From assembly GCA_903813345.2 (NCBI GenBank), contig CAIIXF020000001.1, positions 37,295,366-37,359,365 of the forward strand: DNA of 64,000 nt. Reading direction: 5' to 3'. This document shows positions 49,101 to 57,786 of the stretch, one piece after another (the first letter of the stretch is position 1; each line of letters opens with the position of its first letter). The notes under the pieces were generated by a model that did not search any database, had not been told where the DNA came from, and saw only the letters and a list, made by a program, of their open reading frames with translations. The DNA is from Owenia fusiformis (Eukaryota > Annelida > Polychaeta > Sabellida > Oweniidae). Position numbers and translations under genes: made by a program.

Positions 49101-52100
49101 CAACATTTAATCCCCCCCTCTACCCCAATGTTTGTTTTGTATGGGGTCCGCCACAATGCAACAAGTCCATTTTCAGTGCTTACTATCACATGAAATATAG
49201 TACCCCGGACAGGTTGTATGATGCAGTCGTTTTTTTACTCTATATTTGCAATAGAACAACCATTCTTATTGAAATTTTCATATTTTATTCTGGAGACAAT
49301 TTCCAACATGGAAAATAAATATTTTGTCAAAATTTCCAATTTTATGATTTTGACGGGCTTTTTTCAAAAACGCTACACTGTCAATAAAATACAGGTTTTT
49401 GCTTAAACAATTGAACTTTTGACGTCATTTCAAAGATTGTCTAGCTATTGGACTTTTGACAGCCTAAAGTCTTTCCAGATGTATTTGATGCCATATTAAT
49501 TATGGCTGATTATTGTTATTCATTTTAGTCATATTCAATAGGCCTAATATTGTTACAGTGCATTAGGCCAATGAAAAACTTGTCATTCTGGGTCACGTTT
49601 TCTCTGAAAACGCACCTTTTTCTCCACTGGGTTTTTCCGCCACCGTCACTCAGCATGCGAGCCCGTGGCACGTAAATTGTACCATGCTTTTAAAATGTCA
49701 GGTCTCCCTGACAATTTCATGATAAAATTTGACACAGCTGTATTAACATCTCTGAAGGATCTAATGCTAAGAATACCTCAAATAGGAGATTTGTAATGTT
49801 TTACTTTATTTTGGACAGTATTGAACAGTGACCGGGTTGAACTCATGTCTGTGGACAAGAAGATTGACCTCCTCTATCTGGGCTCAATCTAGGGAACGCT
49901 TCACAAAACGAGGCCCAGAGCAACAAATTTTTATTGGCCTAATGCACTGTAATAATATTGAATATGACTCAAGTGAATAACAATAATTAGCCATTATTAT
50001 GAATATGGCAACAGATATATCTGGAAAGACTAAATTCCATAGCCAGACAATATTTGAAATTACGTTAAAAGTTCAATTGTTCATGCAAAAACCTGTATTT
50101 TATTGACAGTGTAGTGTTTTTGAAAAAAGCCCGTCAAAATCATAAAATTGGAAACGTTGATAAAATATTTATTTTCCATGTTGGAAATTGTCTCTAGAAT
50201 AAATCTTGAAAATTTCAATAAAAATGGTTGATCTATTGCAAATATAGAGTAGAAAAACGACTGCATCATACAACCTGTCCGGGGTACTAAGTCACAATGT
50301 TTCCACAATACCTGGGCAATGAGATAGTGCCATTAAGAATACATATGCGCAGATTCAATTCAAGATCATAGTCTAAATACTTGCCGATCTATTGGCGTTC
50401 AAAAATGAGGAAAGCTGTCCCGAGTGCCGTTTCATGACTAATTTTGAATTAAAACTGCTACTTATGAATTTTTTCTCAACATCTGTGATTTGGTTAGACT
50501 CCAAACACAGGATATCAAGACAAAGTGCTACCAAATTCTGGTATTGAAAATTTCAGAGCTCTAGATCAAGTATTCATATCTGCATGAAATCTTAAAAAGA
50601 CCCAAAAGACACAAAATACAGTCAGATATCGCGAAAAATGTGATAAAATGCACTATTCAGAACAATTTATCTATCAAATTTTACTTTTATTTGCCATCAT
50701 TTCTGATTCTGCCTCTAGTTAGTAATACCAATAATACATATGAGTAGACTAAAGGTCATAGTAAGTGTAGTTACAGATTTATTAGCATCTAAAAAGGAAA
50801 AGCTGTAGCGAGTGCAATCTTCACCTATAATTCATAATATAAAACTGCAGCTTTCAGGATTTTCTTCTCTAAAACAAGAATTCCATGAGACCCCCAAAGA
50901 CAGGATTCCATATTACTGTACCACCAACTATATATGAGAGTAACCATTGACACCTAAAAATATGGAAAATACAGTCAGAAATGTGAAATTGTGACAAAAT
51001 GTATGTATTCTTAACAATTTTTTAACTAAACTGTATTTTATTTAGAACTGAAACTTGTTGTACTTACTAGGAGTTACATCTAGTTATAATCTATTAAGTG
51101 ACTTCAGCATCCGAATTGGTATAATCACTGATATGCTTAAGACCAAAAAACCTATAAAGAATGTTATTATTGAATACTGAGAATAAATTGCTTTTACATT
51201 ACGGAGCTTTATTTCTACCTGAAAGTATTTTGGAACATATCTCTTGCTTAAATATTATATGCAATGTTACTTTCCAAAACTTTCCAAGAATAATAAGTCC
51301 ATCTTATACTTTCACATGTTATTCTCCATTTCGTTTTCAAAAATTGTGGGAGCTTTAAACTCTATAAGAGCTTAATACCAATTATACCATGCACCCTCTT
51401 TGCCCTCCGTCGCTTTTTTCTTAGGATGGCCAGGCATATTTCAAATTGAAGAGTAAAGTCAGTTAAAGTGATATATAGCTGTATATAACAAAGTATCTTT
51501 CACTTGATACTGTGATGTCAAGCTTAAATGCATTCAAACAGTGTATTTTGTCCCAAGATACAATAAAGTACTGATTTCATTTATTTATTAATTCAGATGC
51601 CTTGGAATTAAAGTAAATACTTGATATATTACCAATATTAATTTTTTAACTTATTATTGGTGGTACAATGACCAGGTTTCCTTTAATGTCTTTGGTCTTA
51701 CGGTGCATTTTGTAAAAAGAAAATCCAGAAAGTTGCAGTCTTCGATTAAAAACTGGTGAAAATCATACTTGCTACAGCTTTTCCTATTTTCAGAAGCCAA
51801 TAGATCTGTAACTCCACTTACTATGACCTTAAGTCTTCTCATATGTATTATTGGTGGTACTAACTGGAGGCAAAATAAGAAATTATGTCAAATAAAAGTA
51901 ACATTTAAGAGATAAATTGTTCTGAATAGTGCATCTTTCATATTTTTCACGATATCTGAGAGATTTTTTGTCCTTTTGGGTCTTTTTAAAAGTACATGCA
52001 GAAGTGAATATTTGATCTAGAGCTCTGAAACTTCCAATATCAGAACTTGGAAGCATTGTTTCTTGGTATCTTGTGTTTGGGGTACAAAAAAGTCACAGAT

Positions 52101-53572
52101 GTTGAAATAAATATTCATTAAGTAGCAATTCCAGTTCAAAATTAGTTAAAACTGCACTCACGACAGCTTTCTCTATTTTTGAACGCCGATAGATGGGTAA
52201 GTATTAGAATTAGGACCTTGAATCTGCTTATATTATGTAGTCTTTGTGGTACTTTCTCATTGCCAAGGTAATTTGGAAACACTGTGACTTACATTTCATG
52301 TGTTTGTGAACACTGAAAATGAAACAGCCTATTAGATTTCATAATGATACATTGTACAAAATTGAAAACGTATACATAAAATATGCAGAGTCATATATTC
52401 TAGTAATAAATGAATTACATTGTCAAGTAACAAGTGAATATGTTTTAAATGCATCGATTTGCTTTTTATCGAAACAAGCTTTTAGTAACAGTATGCTGCA
52501 AAATGATAACATTGACCACGCCCACTTTCCAGGGGTAGGGTACTATAAAGTCACATTAAAAATCATATATAGTACATTATCATTATTATAATTGTATTAC
52601 AATATCAAACAAAGCTTGACTTAGTTTTTAGAAAACAATTTTGAGCTATTTAAGCTGCCATCTTTTGCTGGAAGCTACAAATATAAAATAGGTGAGACTT
52701 AAAAATGACTAAAATTGCACATTTTTTCCTTATTAATTGCAATATTTCTGAGACTAATACAGATATCGGCCTATAACTTTAGGATATTATTCATCTTTAG
52801 ACTAGTAATGTGTGATGTAGAAAGCAGAACAATAGCAACTATACCCTTTATGTTATGAAATAGTCTTATAGTACCCCCTAAAATCGCAGGAATTGAAGTC
52901 CAATTCGGCCGTAAAAATTGTTTTTACCACTTTAAAGCCCATCACCTTATATTTTCTTACACCTACTAGGTTACTCTAACATACTGCATTGCCAAAAGTT
53001 ACTTCTAGCAACCTTCCGGCAAAAGTGTGCCAGCATCTGATACATACCGTTACGTCTTTTAAAATAGATCTCATGCCTTAGAATACCATGGAATTGTATT
53101 TGCAATGAGGAAATATCTGAGTTGAAAATAATTTGTGAGGTTTTCTTAGCATACATTCTTTCGATGCCACCTCTTGATTATTTGTTACGTGTTCGACGTT
53201 GCTAAACCTTTTATCCTTTAATTTATATCAATAATTGATAGCAATTATTTGTTGTTGTTCAGTTGCAATACCATTTGAATTTATAGTTGTATTATTTGTA
53301 TGTTTATATGCATATTCCGTCTGTCTTTTGATATTCACGCAAAAACATGGTTTCATTTTCCTTTCCTGATTTTTTTCAATCCATCTTTTACATTTCTCTT
53401 TTACATTGCTCCTTTCTTTGGTTCTCATAGATCACGTCACCGTAATAGATTTGGCTTGACAAGTCCTTCCTGCAAACATATGCAGTTACTTACCAATTTT
53501 AGGTTCGGCATTAGTAAACGTTATATACAATGCACAAAATATGGGTAGTAATAATCCAATACGTGTGGTCAT
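39883..53572 (-). CDS. Gene B: secreted ChtBD2/knottin/CCP/vWA protein, 10 exons, 593 aa
   Basis: Whole-gene model. The exons in transcription order are 53494-53572, 46831-47049, 46467-46685, 45673-45778, 44352-44458, 44013-44207, 42415-42510, 42194-42283, 41026-41424 and 39883-40154. The sum is 1,782 nt, in frame throughout, with the same phases as gene A at every junction. Domain order matches gene A: signal peptide (1-22), chitin-binding-type-2-like (27-99), two six-cysteine modules (100-172), CCP-1 (173-243), CCP-2 (244-308), two six-cysteine modules (309-370), vWA (371-593; MIDAS DTSCS at about 387-391). Intron 1 is 6.4 kb and holds a giant palindrome; intron 2 is only 145 bp. Role inferred as for gene A. 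Confidence 0.88.
41026..41424 (-). CDS. Gene B exon 9: vWA domain, first part
   Basis: It contains AIDIVFAVDTSCSISSLDKD (MIDAS), GCRTHTFAALERM and VIVLSDGVTKPS. Two extra cysteines (TIDCSD and EVGCRT) are shared with A and C in position. The frame extends further into the intron but splices at AGT A|GTAAGT. Confidence 0.95.
41500..42040. repeat. Partial satellite copy in gene B intron 8
   Basis: Units with 'aaaagttaatcagctctaga', 'gatatcctctatcatgtgt' and GTGGTTTTCCTGAAATCG, related to the arrays at 8.1 and 12.6 kb but with a different middle. Confidence 0.65.
42194..42283 (-). CDS. Gene B exon 8: six-cysteine module
   Basis: It encodes CRERSQKCSSDGDCCRGLSC and then SDETGTCEP; same length and spacing as gene A exon 8. 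Confidence 0.9.
42415..42510 (-). CDS. Gene B exon 7: six-cysteine module
   Basis: It encodes TPCQEVNQQCGDDLGCC then KRVNEVMACGFSKT and a split final cysteine. It is six codons shorter than gene A exon 7, lacking the Asn-Gly expansion. The donor is GTTAGT. Confidence 0.85.
44013..44207 (-). CDS. Gene B exon 6: CCP-2
   Basis: A sushi module in one exon: LQCTDVVAPENGGRSP, NCGDQVTVECDDGFKP, LTCEQ, RWDKDPQTCEPE. It has the extra cysteine before GDQV and keeps the tryptophan. It is one codon longer than in gene A. Confidence 0.9.
44352..44458 (-). CDS. Gene B exon 5: CCP-1, second half
   Basis: It encodes CNDCYTLSKNAAGITDKTVE to DDPVPTCE. As in gene A there is an extra cysteine (CNDC) and no core tryptophan. 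It differs from gene A at about nine of 35 residues, a sharp rise compared with exons 3 and 4. Confidence 0.85.
44609..45288. repeat. MITE family 2 (GGTATCGATATGGTGAAC ends), full copy
   Basis: It begins GGTATCGATATGGTGAACTG and ends GTTCACCATATCGATACC. The inner arms also pair (TTTTCTCTTAAACC with GGTTTAAGAGAAA; CAAAGGAAATTTTGG with CTTTCCTTTG), so the element is a long foldback with no transposase. It lies in gene B intron 4. Confidence 0.85.
45430..45665. repeat. AAAGCG-rich repeat element, copy 2
   Basis: It starts with GCTACGTTCACACCAACGCC and contains its inverse (CGTTGGTGTGAACGTAGC) 40 bp later, then runs to within 8 bp of the gene B exon 4 donor. It is nearly identical to 2,075-2,275. 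Confidence 0.8.
45673..45778 (-). CDS. Gene B exon 4: CCP-1, first half
   Basis: It encodes DCEYPVAPENGRIDSG to FKPGETVSF, with only five nucleotide differences from gene A exon 4. A copy of its donor end and following intron is found as an orphan at 2,294-2,334. Confidence 0.9.
45904..46406. repeat. Foldback element in gene B intron 3
   Basis: The left arm 45,904-45,995 (CTTTGTATAAAAAACCTCC, then CCCACCTACCCACCTACGTG) pairs with the right arm 46,323-46,406. The loop contains a tRNA-like sequence (46,205-46,280). Confidence 0.8.
46205..46280 (-). repeat. tRNA-like (SINE-type) sequence
   Basis: On the minus strand it ends GGGTTCGATTCCCACTCGGG, a canonical T-arm/box B followed by an acceptor-like end. 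The D and anticodon arms do not fold cleanly, so it is a tRNA-derived repeat rather than a working tRNA. Confidence 0.45.
46467..46685 (-). CDS. Gene B exon 3: linker and two six-cysteine modules
   Basis: Same layout as gene A exon 3. The amino-acid differences are confined to three sites (CCD for CCE, SLLC for SLRC, PER for PET). At the DNA level it differs at only about ten of 219 positions, suggesting recent exchange between A and B. Confidence 0.9.
46831..47049 (-). CDS. Gene B exon 2: chitin-binding-type-2-like module
   Basis: It encodes ECTNDRYGQVTADKDSNC, CHYFFCTARRNWSHRRC and a C-terminal LCRTYDKNC. It has the same length and cysteines as gene A exon 2 but about fifteen substitutions, mostly in loops, while the NWSHRRC and SVPKRYM blocks are unchanged. 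Confidence 0.8.
47138..47838. repeat. MITE family 2, left-truncated copy
   Basis: It starts inside the element (TTTTTCTCTTAAACCAATTA) and ends GTTCACCATATCGATACC at 47,838. It lies just upstream of exon 2 in gene B intron 1. Confidence 0.8.
48317..53043. repeat. 4.7-kb palindrome in gene B intron 1
   Basis: The left arm starts GTATCAGATGCTGG (48,317) and the right arm ends CCAGCATCTGATAC (53,043). Pairing continues inward, for example GAATTGGACTTCAATTCC with GGAATTGAAGTCCAATTC, and ACTTACTATGACC (51.8 kb) with GGTCATAGTAAGT (50.75 kb), to a loop of roughly 50,930-51,655. The left arm is interrupted by a 1.09-kb element (49,200-50,287). Confidence 0.85.
49200..50287. mobile_element. TA-target foldback element inserted in one palindrome arm
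   Basis: The TIR is GTACCCCGGACAGGTTGTAT at the left and its inverse at the right, and pairing extends about 400 bp inward (CTCTATATTTGCAATAGA with TCTATTGCAAATATAGAG). TA lies on both sides (49,198-49,199 and 50,288-50,289). The other palindrome arm keeps the empty site with a single TA near 52,290. No transposase frame, so non-autonomous. Confidence 0.9.
53494..53572 (-). CDS. Gene B exon 1: signal peptide
   Basis: It encodes MTTRIGLLLPIFCALYITFT and then NAEPKI, a typical secretion leader with likely cleavage after TNA, and ends in phase 1 at G|GTAAGT. It joins exon 2 to give PKI-E-C. It aligns with gene A exon 1. Confidence 0.85.
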
Positions 53573-53601
53573 TTTTTCCTGTACTTAGATATGGCTATCG
53601 T

Positions 53602-53623
53602 CGTATCCTTATTGTGCTGATAT
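53602..53623 (-). promoter_or_regulatory. Conserved 5' flank of gene B
   Basis: A 22-bp block identical to that upstream of gene A, 30-51 nt before the ATG. It is retained while adjacent bases differ, so it is either recent or constrained. Confidence 0.55.
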
Positions 53624-55112
53624 ACTATGTCCCTGGACGTGACTCTTATCGATTTATTGACAGGAGAGAACTACATTACTACAAAATTATCAAGAAAACC
53701 AATTAAAAATTGAGTATTTTGACGCATTGATGTCGAGTAATGAGTTTATAGGAAGACATGGACATCTTATGATTGATATTCAATTCATCATATGATCAAG
53801 CACAAATAATAGTTCTGCATTTTAAACACAAAACCACAAAGCTCTACAAATTATATCACTCATAAATTTTGAATTATGGTGAACTGTTTATCTACATACC
53901 TAAAATGTGAACAATCACTAAAACGATGAAATCATCATTCGAAAACTGTGTAGAAGATTTAAATAGGGCTGGAACTGCCAAAAATGTAGGTCCCTGGCTG
54001 TTGACGTTTATATCGTATAGCGTACGTAGGTTTATCAGGCAGCAATATATTTCTGGCTACCAAGCTAGCATCACAAAGAGCCATTTATCAATTCTTCGAG
54101 ATTATAACGGGGGTTACTTTTACAATCAGGAATGTTGTAAATATTTTACGCTAAATATAAATTGGACAAGTTATTGTATAAATGTTCATACAATAAATGT
54201 AACAATTGAAGAGTAATCAAGTGAAGATAGTAAATAGAAGAGTCACATGGGGTAATGGGCGGTATCTCTCGCTAAAGACTATAAGGATCATTTAAAAGCA
54301 TCCTAATGTAGTACATTTCTCTAATTAGCTTAGCATAATCATCCTGCAACATGTTTAAGCATCACAAACATATATGGGGCCATTGATCAATTATTGGAGA
54401 TTTCAGCAAGGGTCCACGTGGAATCATTTTTACTGTAGCTCTAAAACAAACGGGTTTATTCATACCAGATGTTGAATGTGACTTTAATAAAGAACACAAT
54501 GTAGGACAAGCTCACAGTGGAGGTATTTTGCACTGAGAGAATCCAGTTGTTACTATCTTAATTAGCTACTTGTTCTCGATATGTTCCTGGTTGATGAACA
54601 TCACATAGTGAACCCATTTATGAATTATAATAGATTTAACCATGTAATGCACCATTTTATAATTATCATTTAAAAAACGTTCAAAATACTCCTGGGTGAC
54701 ACAAAACACCACCAACAAATTTTGGAATAACTCTCTCAATGATTAAAGAATCTTCATGATTTTCTTTATGTATATATACACAGTTGCTCGTATATGGAAT
54801 ATTAGATTTGTCAGATCAGAATTCAAGTTTTGGACAACATTTATTTGGAGTCGTTTAAGCAATTTTATTCTCTAGACAAATCATAAACACGTATTTAATC
54901 TACAAATCAACATTTTTTTTAGGGAAAAATATTTACATTTAAATTCTCTGTCGTTTAAAATGGGGTAGTCTAAAAAAAATTGCATTTTCAAAACACCCCG
55001 ATCCAAATTTTAATGTAAAGCGGATCAAACAAACTAAACATAAAAACAACACGTCATGAAGATGAATAAGTCCCCTATCCCATAACAACACTAATATACG
55101 GTATTTCTTCCT

Positions 55113-55440
55113 AGTGCTGCAATCAAAGCATCCATCCTGCGGGGCCTGGTGTCAATGAGATGTCTGACCTGTCTACGCGAAATAAGGTCCCACTACTCAA
55201 TCAGAGGAGTATATAGCTCTGCTAAATTTTGAGATGGATTTTGAGGTGATCTGCGTCACGAATTGCTTCATCATGCTGCAGTTAAAAGTTACGCACAAAC
55301 ACTCTGTTTGCATATGGTACTAGATGTAGGTCCAAAAGGTCACTGTATCTCTCACCGCTGACATTACAGTTCAGACTCACCAAGAGGGTGCGACTCTCCT
55401 TGGTGAACACCACCTCAAATATGAACAGAACCACCTCCAC
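55113..55440 (-). pseudogene. Decayed Tc1/mariner-like transposase fragment
   Basis: The translation, with stops and frameshifts, gives VVFTKESR (normally V.FTDESRF), GERYSDLLDLHLVPYANRVF (normally RY.DE.L..HV.PF), LQHD (QQDN region), and VRHLIDTRPRRMDALIAALG (normally the C-terminal RR...I.A.G). The order is right for a DDE transposase with an internal deletion after the first aspartate block. It is not functional. Confidence 0.65.
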
Positions 55441-57367
55441 AACAAATGATTAACATATGTAAGAGTTATACCAAACAATTAATATCTATAAAATAATCCA
55501 TATTTATGACCAACAGTGTAGAGTATTCAATGGACAAAAGATCGTTATACTTGCGAAGCATCAACAACTTAAAAATTAAATCATGTTCTGTGTAGGCATG
55601 CTCTGACACAAAATCACTCAAAACTGTAAATTAGAAAATATGTACATGTCTTTCTTAAAATGTACCCTAAAAGGGAGTCATTTCACTAAAAATATTTTAG
55701 AAATCGAGTAGATATTCCATACTTTTGATAACATATGTGTTAAGTAGTGAAAGCAATCAAGAAATGACTCAAAATATGGTAAAGACAGGAATCCAGATCT
55801 TAGAAAATTGTATTTTTGATGTTTTCAGCGAGCATGCCTGGACGGAAACGTGATATCTCTAAATCTGAAACAAAAAATATCACGTAGAGTCCTTAATTAT
55901 TGAGAAAGTTATCTCAAAAGTAGTGCATGGTGTCTTTTGTGTCACTCTTTATGAAGTGTTGATAGTCAAACATGAAAACTGGCCCTGTAAGAATTGAACG
56001 GGGGTGGGGGGGGGGGGGGGGTGGAGCAGCCGATTTCTGTTAGAAAATTCATATAGTCATGAGAAAGTGCATATCTAACTTATAAATCAAGGAGTGGATG
56101 TCTATATACGACCTGTATTATGTGCATATCAATATCATCACAAAATTAATGCACATGTTTTTTCGAACGATACTTTTCAAAATGTTATTTAAAAAATAAT
56201 CAAAATATTACAGTAAACAGAAGGGGGTGTGTGGGGGGGGGGGGGGGGTTGGGGAAGTAAGCTCACCGGGTTCACTCTACAATTTTGATTATTTTTGAAA
56301 GTTTTGTTAGGTTTTGTAAGGATGATAATGTCATCTATTAGTATTTATAACAGATCATGTGAACCTCCGGATCCGCTGCTTGATTTATATACACGTATAT
56401 ATTATATACTTAAATAGATTGGCTTCTGCACGCTTGCGGCGTTGCGCCTTTTTAAATAGATCTCACACCTTAAAAGTGTATCTGTTAAAAAAACCGCTAA
56501 AGATTTCACCATACAATTCACTTTTTCGTTTTGCAATTTGTTGAACTTTCTCGGAAAAAAAGTTCACATAGCAGAAATCTACTGCTCTCCCTCCGTTCAT
56601 TTTCCGATTACCAGGTGTGCATATAAGGACCTCTTGTCACAATGAATCTCTCATAATTGACTTACATAAGTACTTAAGATTCTTTTGCAGGTTTTTGGTT
56701 GATCAGCATCACAACTTGAATATTTTATCAATTATGGGATCTCTAGAGGGGTCGATTTAACAATTATAAAATTAATGTAATTTTAATGGGATGTTCAAAA
56801 CGGTACTTTCCAATCTGCATTTCCTTGGGTAAGCGGTACTTGGGGAAATAGTAGGAATGGGTTACGTATATTCAAGAAAGGTTGTTTTCTGAAGTTTGGA
56901 CTCAATTGTTCATCGAAAGATCAAAAATTGCTCGAAATAGATGCTCATTCAAATGACTATTCTGTAGAAGCACTTGAAAATCATAATATAAATTTGTATT
57001 TTTGGTATTTCAAAACTTACAAACGTTTCTGCATTTAATTCAATTCAACATTGTTACTATTGGTATAGTTACAATAAAAGCCTATTTATTTAAATATGAA
57101 TAGTTCCTGCCATCATGTCATTCATATTTAAATGTATGGGCCATAAAAGTAGGTTAACCATCAAACGGCAGTTGAATTCGAAAATTCTACCCACGACTTT
57201 GTTGGACATCGCAGAATTAGCCCCATTTTCTCAGTTTAGTTATTCCGTGTTAGTTATTCTATAATTAACTAAGATATATTGTGCGTCAGTGGTGTAACAT
57301 GCAAGGAATCTATTCAATCAAGAAATAATTTGGTTGAATTTCAAAAGTGCTGTTGAGGCAAACTTAC

Positions 57368-57414
57368 CTTATATGGGCGACAAGCAAAATCATTATAATG
57401 AGAAATAAAGACAT
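57368..57414 (-). CDS. Possible signal-peptide first exon, gene unknown
   Basis: It encodes MSLFLIIMILLVAHI and ends at a perfect donor AG|GTAAGT. It looks like a leader exon, but it ends in phase 2, which does not fit the phase-1 entry of the family's second exon, and I find no downstream exon. It could start another small gene or be chance. Confidence 0.25.
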
Positions 57415-57501
57415 TTCACGGAAAATACAGGGACAGACAGGATACTACCTGGATTACGATCATGAAAAATGCTAAATATGATGTTGATGAATAAAGGTTG
57501 C

Positions 57502-57507
57502 TTTATT
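57502..57507 (-). terminator. Gene C polyadenylation signal (candidate)
   Basis: AATAAA seven nt after the gene C stop, giving a very short 3' UTR. Confidence 0.45.
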
Positions 57508-57514
57508 TCTCCAA

Positions 57515-57786
57515 TTAATTTATTGTTACACTGCCTTCTCCACAAATCGATACACCGATATTTTGTATTGTCTCCCGAAGTTTTGTAAAGTCTGTGTTAA
57601 GTACATTGAACAACAGGTTTGGATCTTCATCGGCTCCTGATATACCCATCCATTCCTCTTCTCCTATAACCTTTGGTTCACAGTTTTTGGCTTTCGCATC
57701 ACAGCCTTGAGGTAAACCGACAACAATGATTTCGACTCCCAACTCGCGGAGTGAATCAGCATTTTGAAACGTATTCTTTTGTTTAT
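57515..57786 (-). CDS. Gene C exon: vWA domain, end and stop
   Basis: It encodes NTFQNADSLRELGVEIIVVG, LPQGCDAKAKNC, EEEWMGISGADEDPNLLFNV and ends GEGSVTIN-stop. It aligns end to end with gene B exon 10. Confidence 0.93.

Larger units (their letters stand above)
53573..57367. other. Intergenic between gene B start and gene C end
   Basis: No confirmed gene apart from the features listed separately. A 96-codon frame at 53,926-54,216(+) has no recognised domain. G runs of 13 or more lie at about 56,007-56,022 and 56,226-56,248. Confidence 0.5.

Noticed and set aside
49218-50308. Two near-identical frames (MMQSFFYSIFAIEQPF...) in opposite orientation
   Set aside because: Mirror translations of the long arms of the foldback element at 49,200-50,287.
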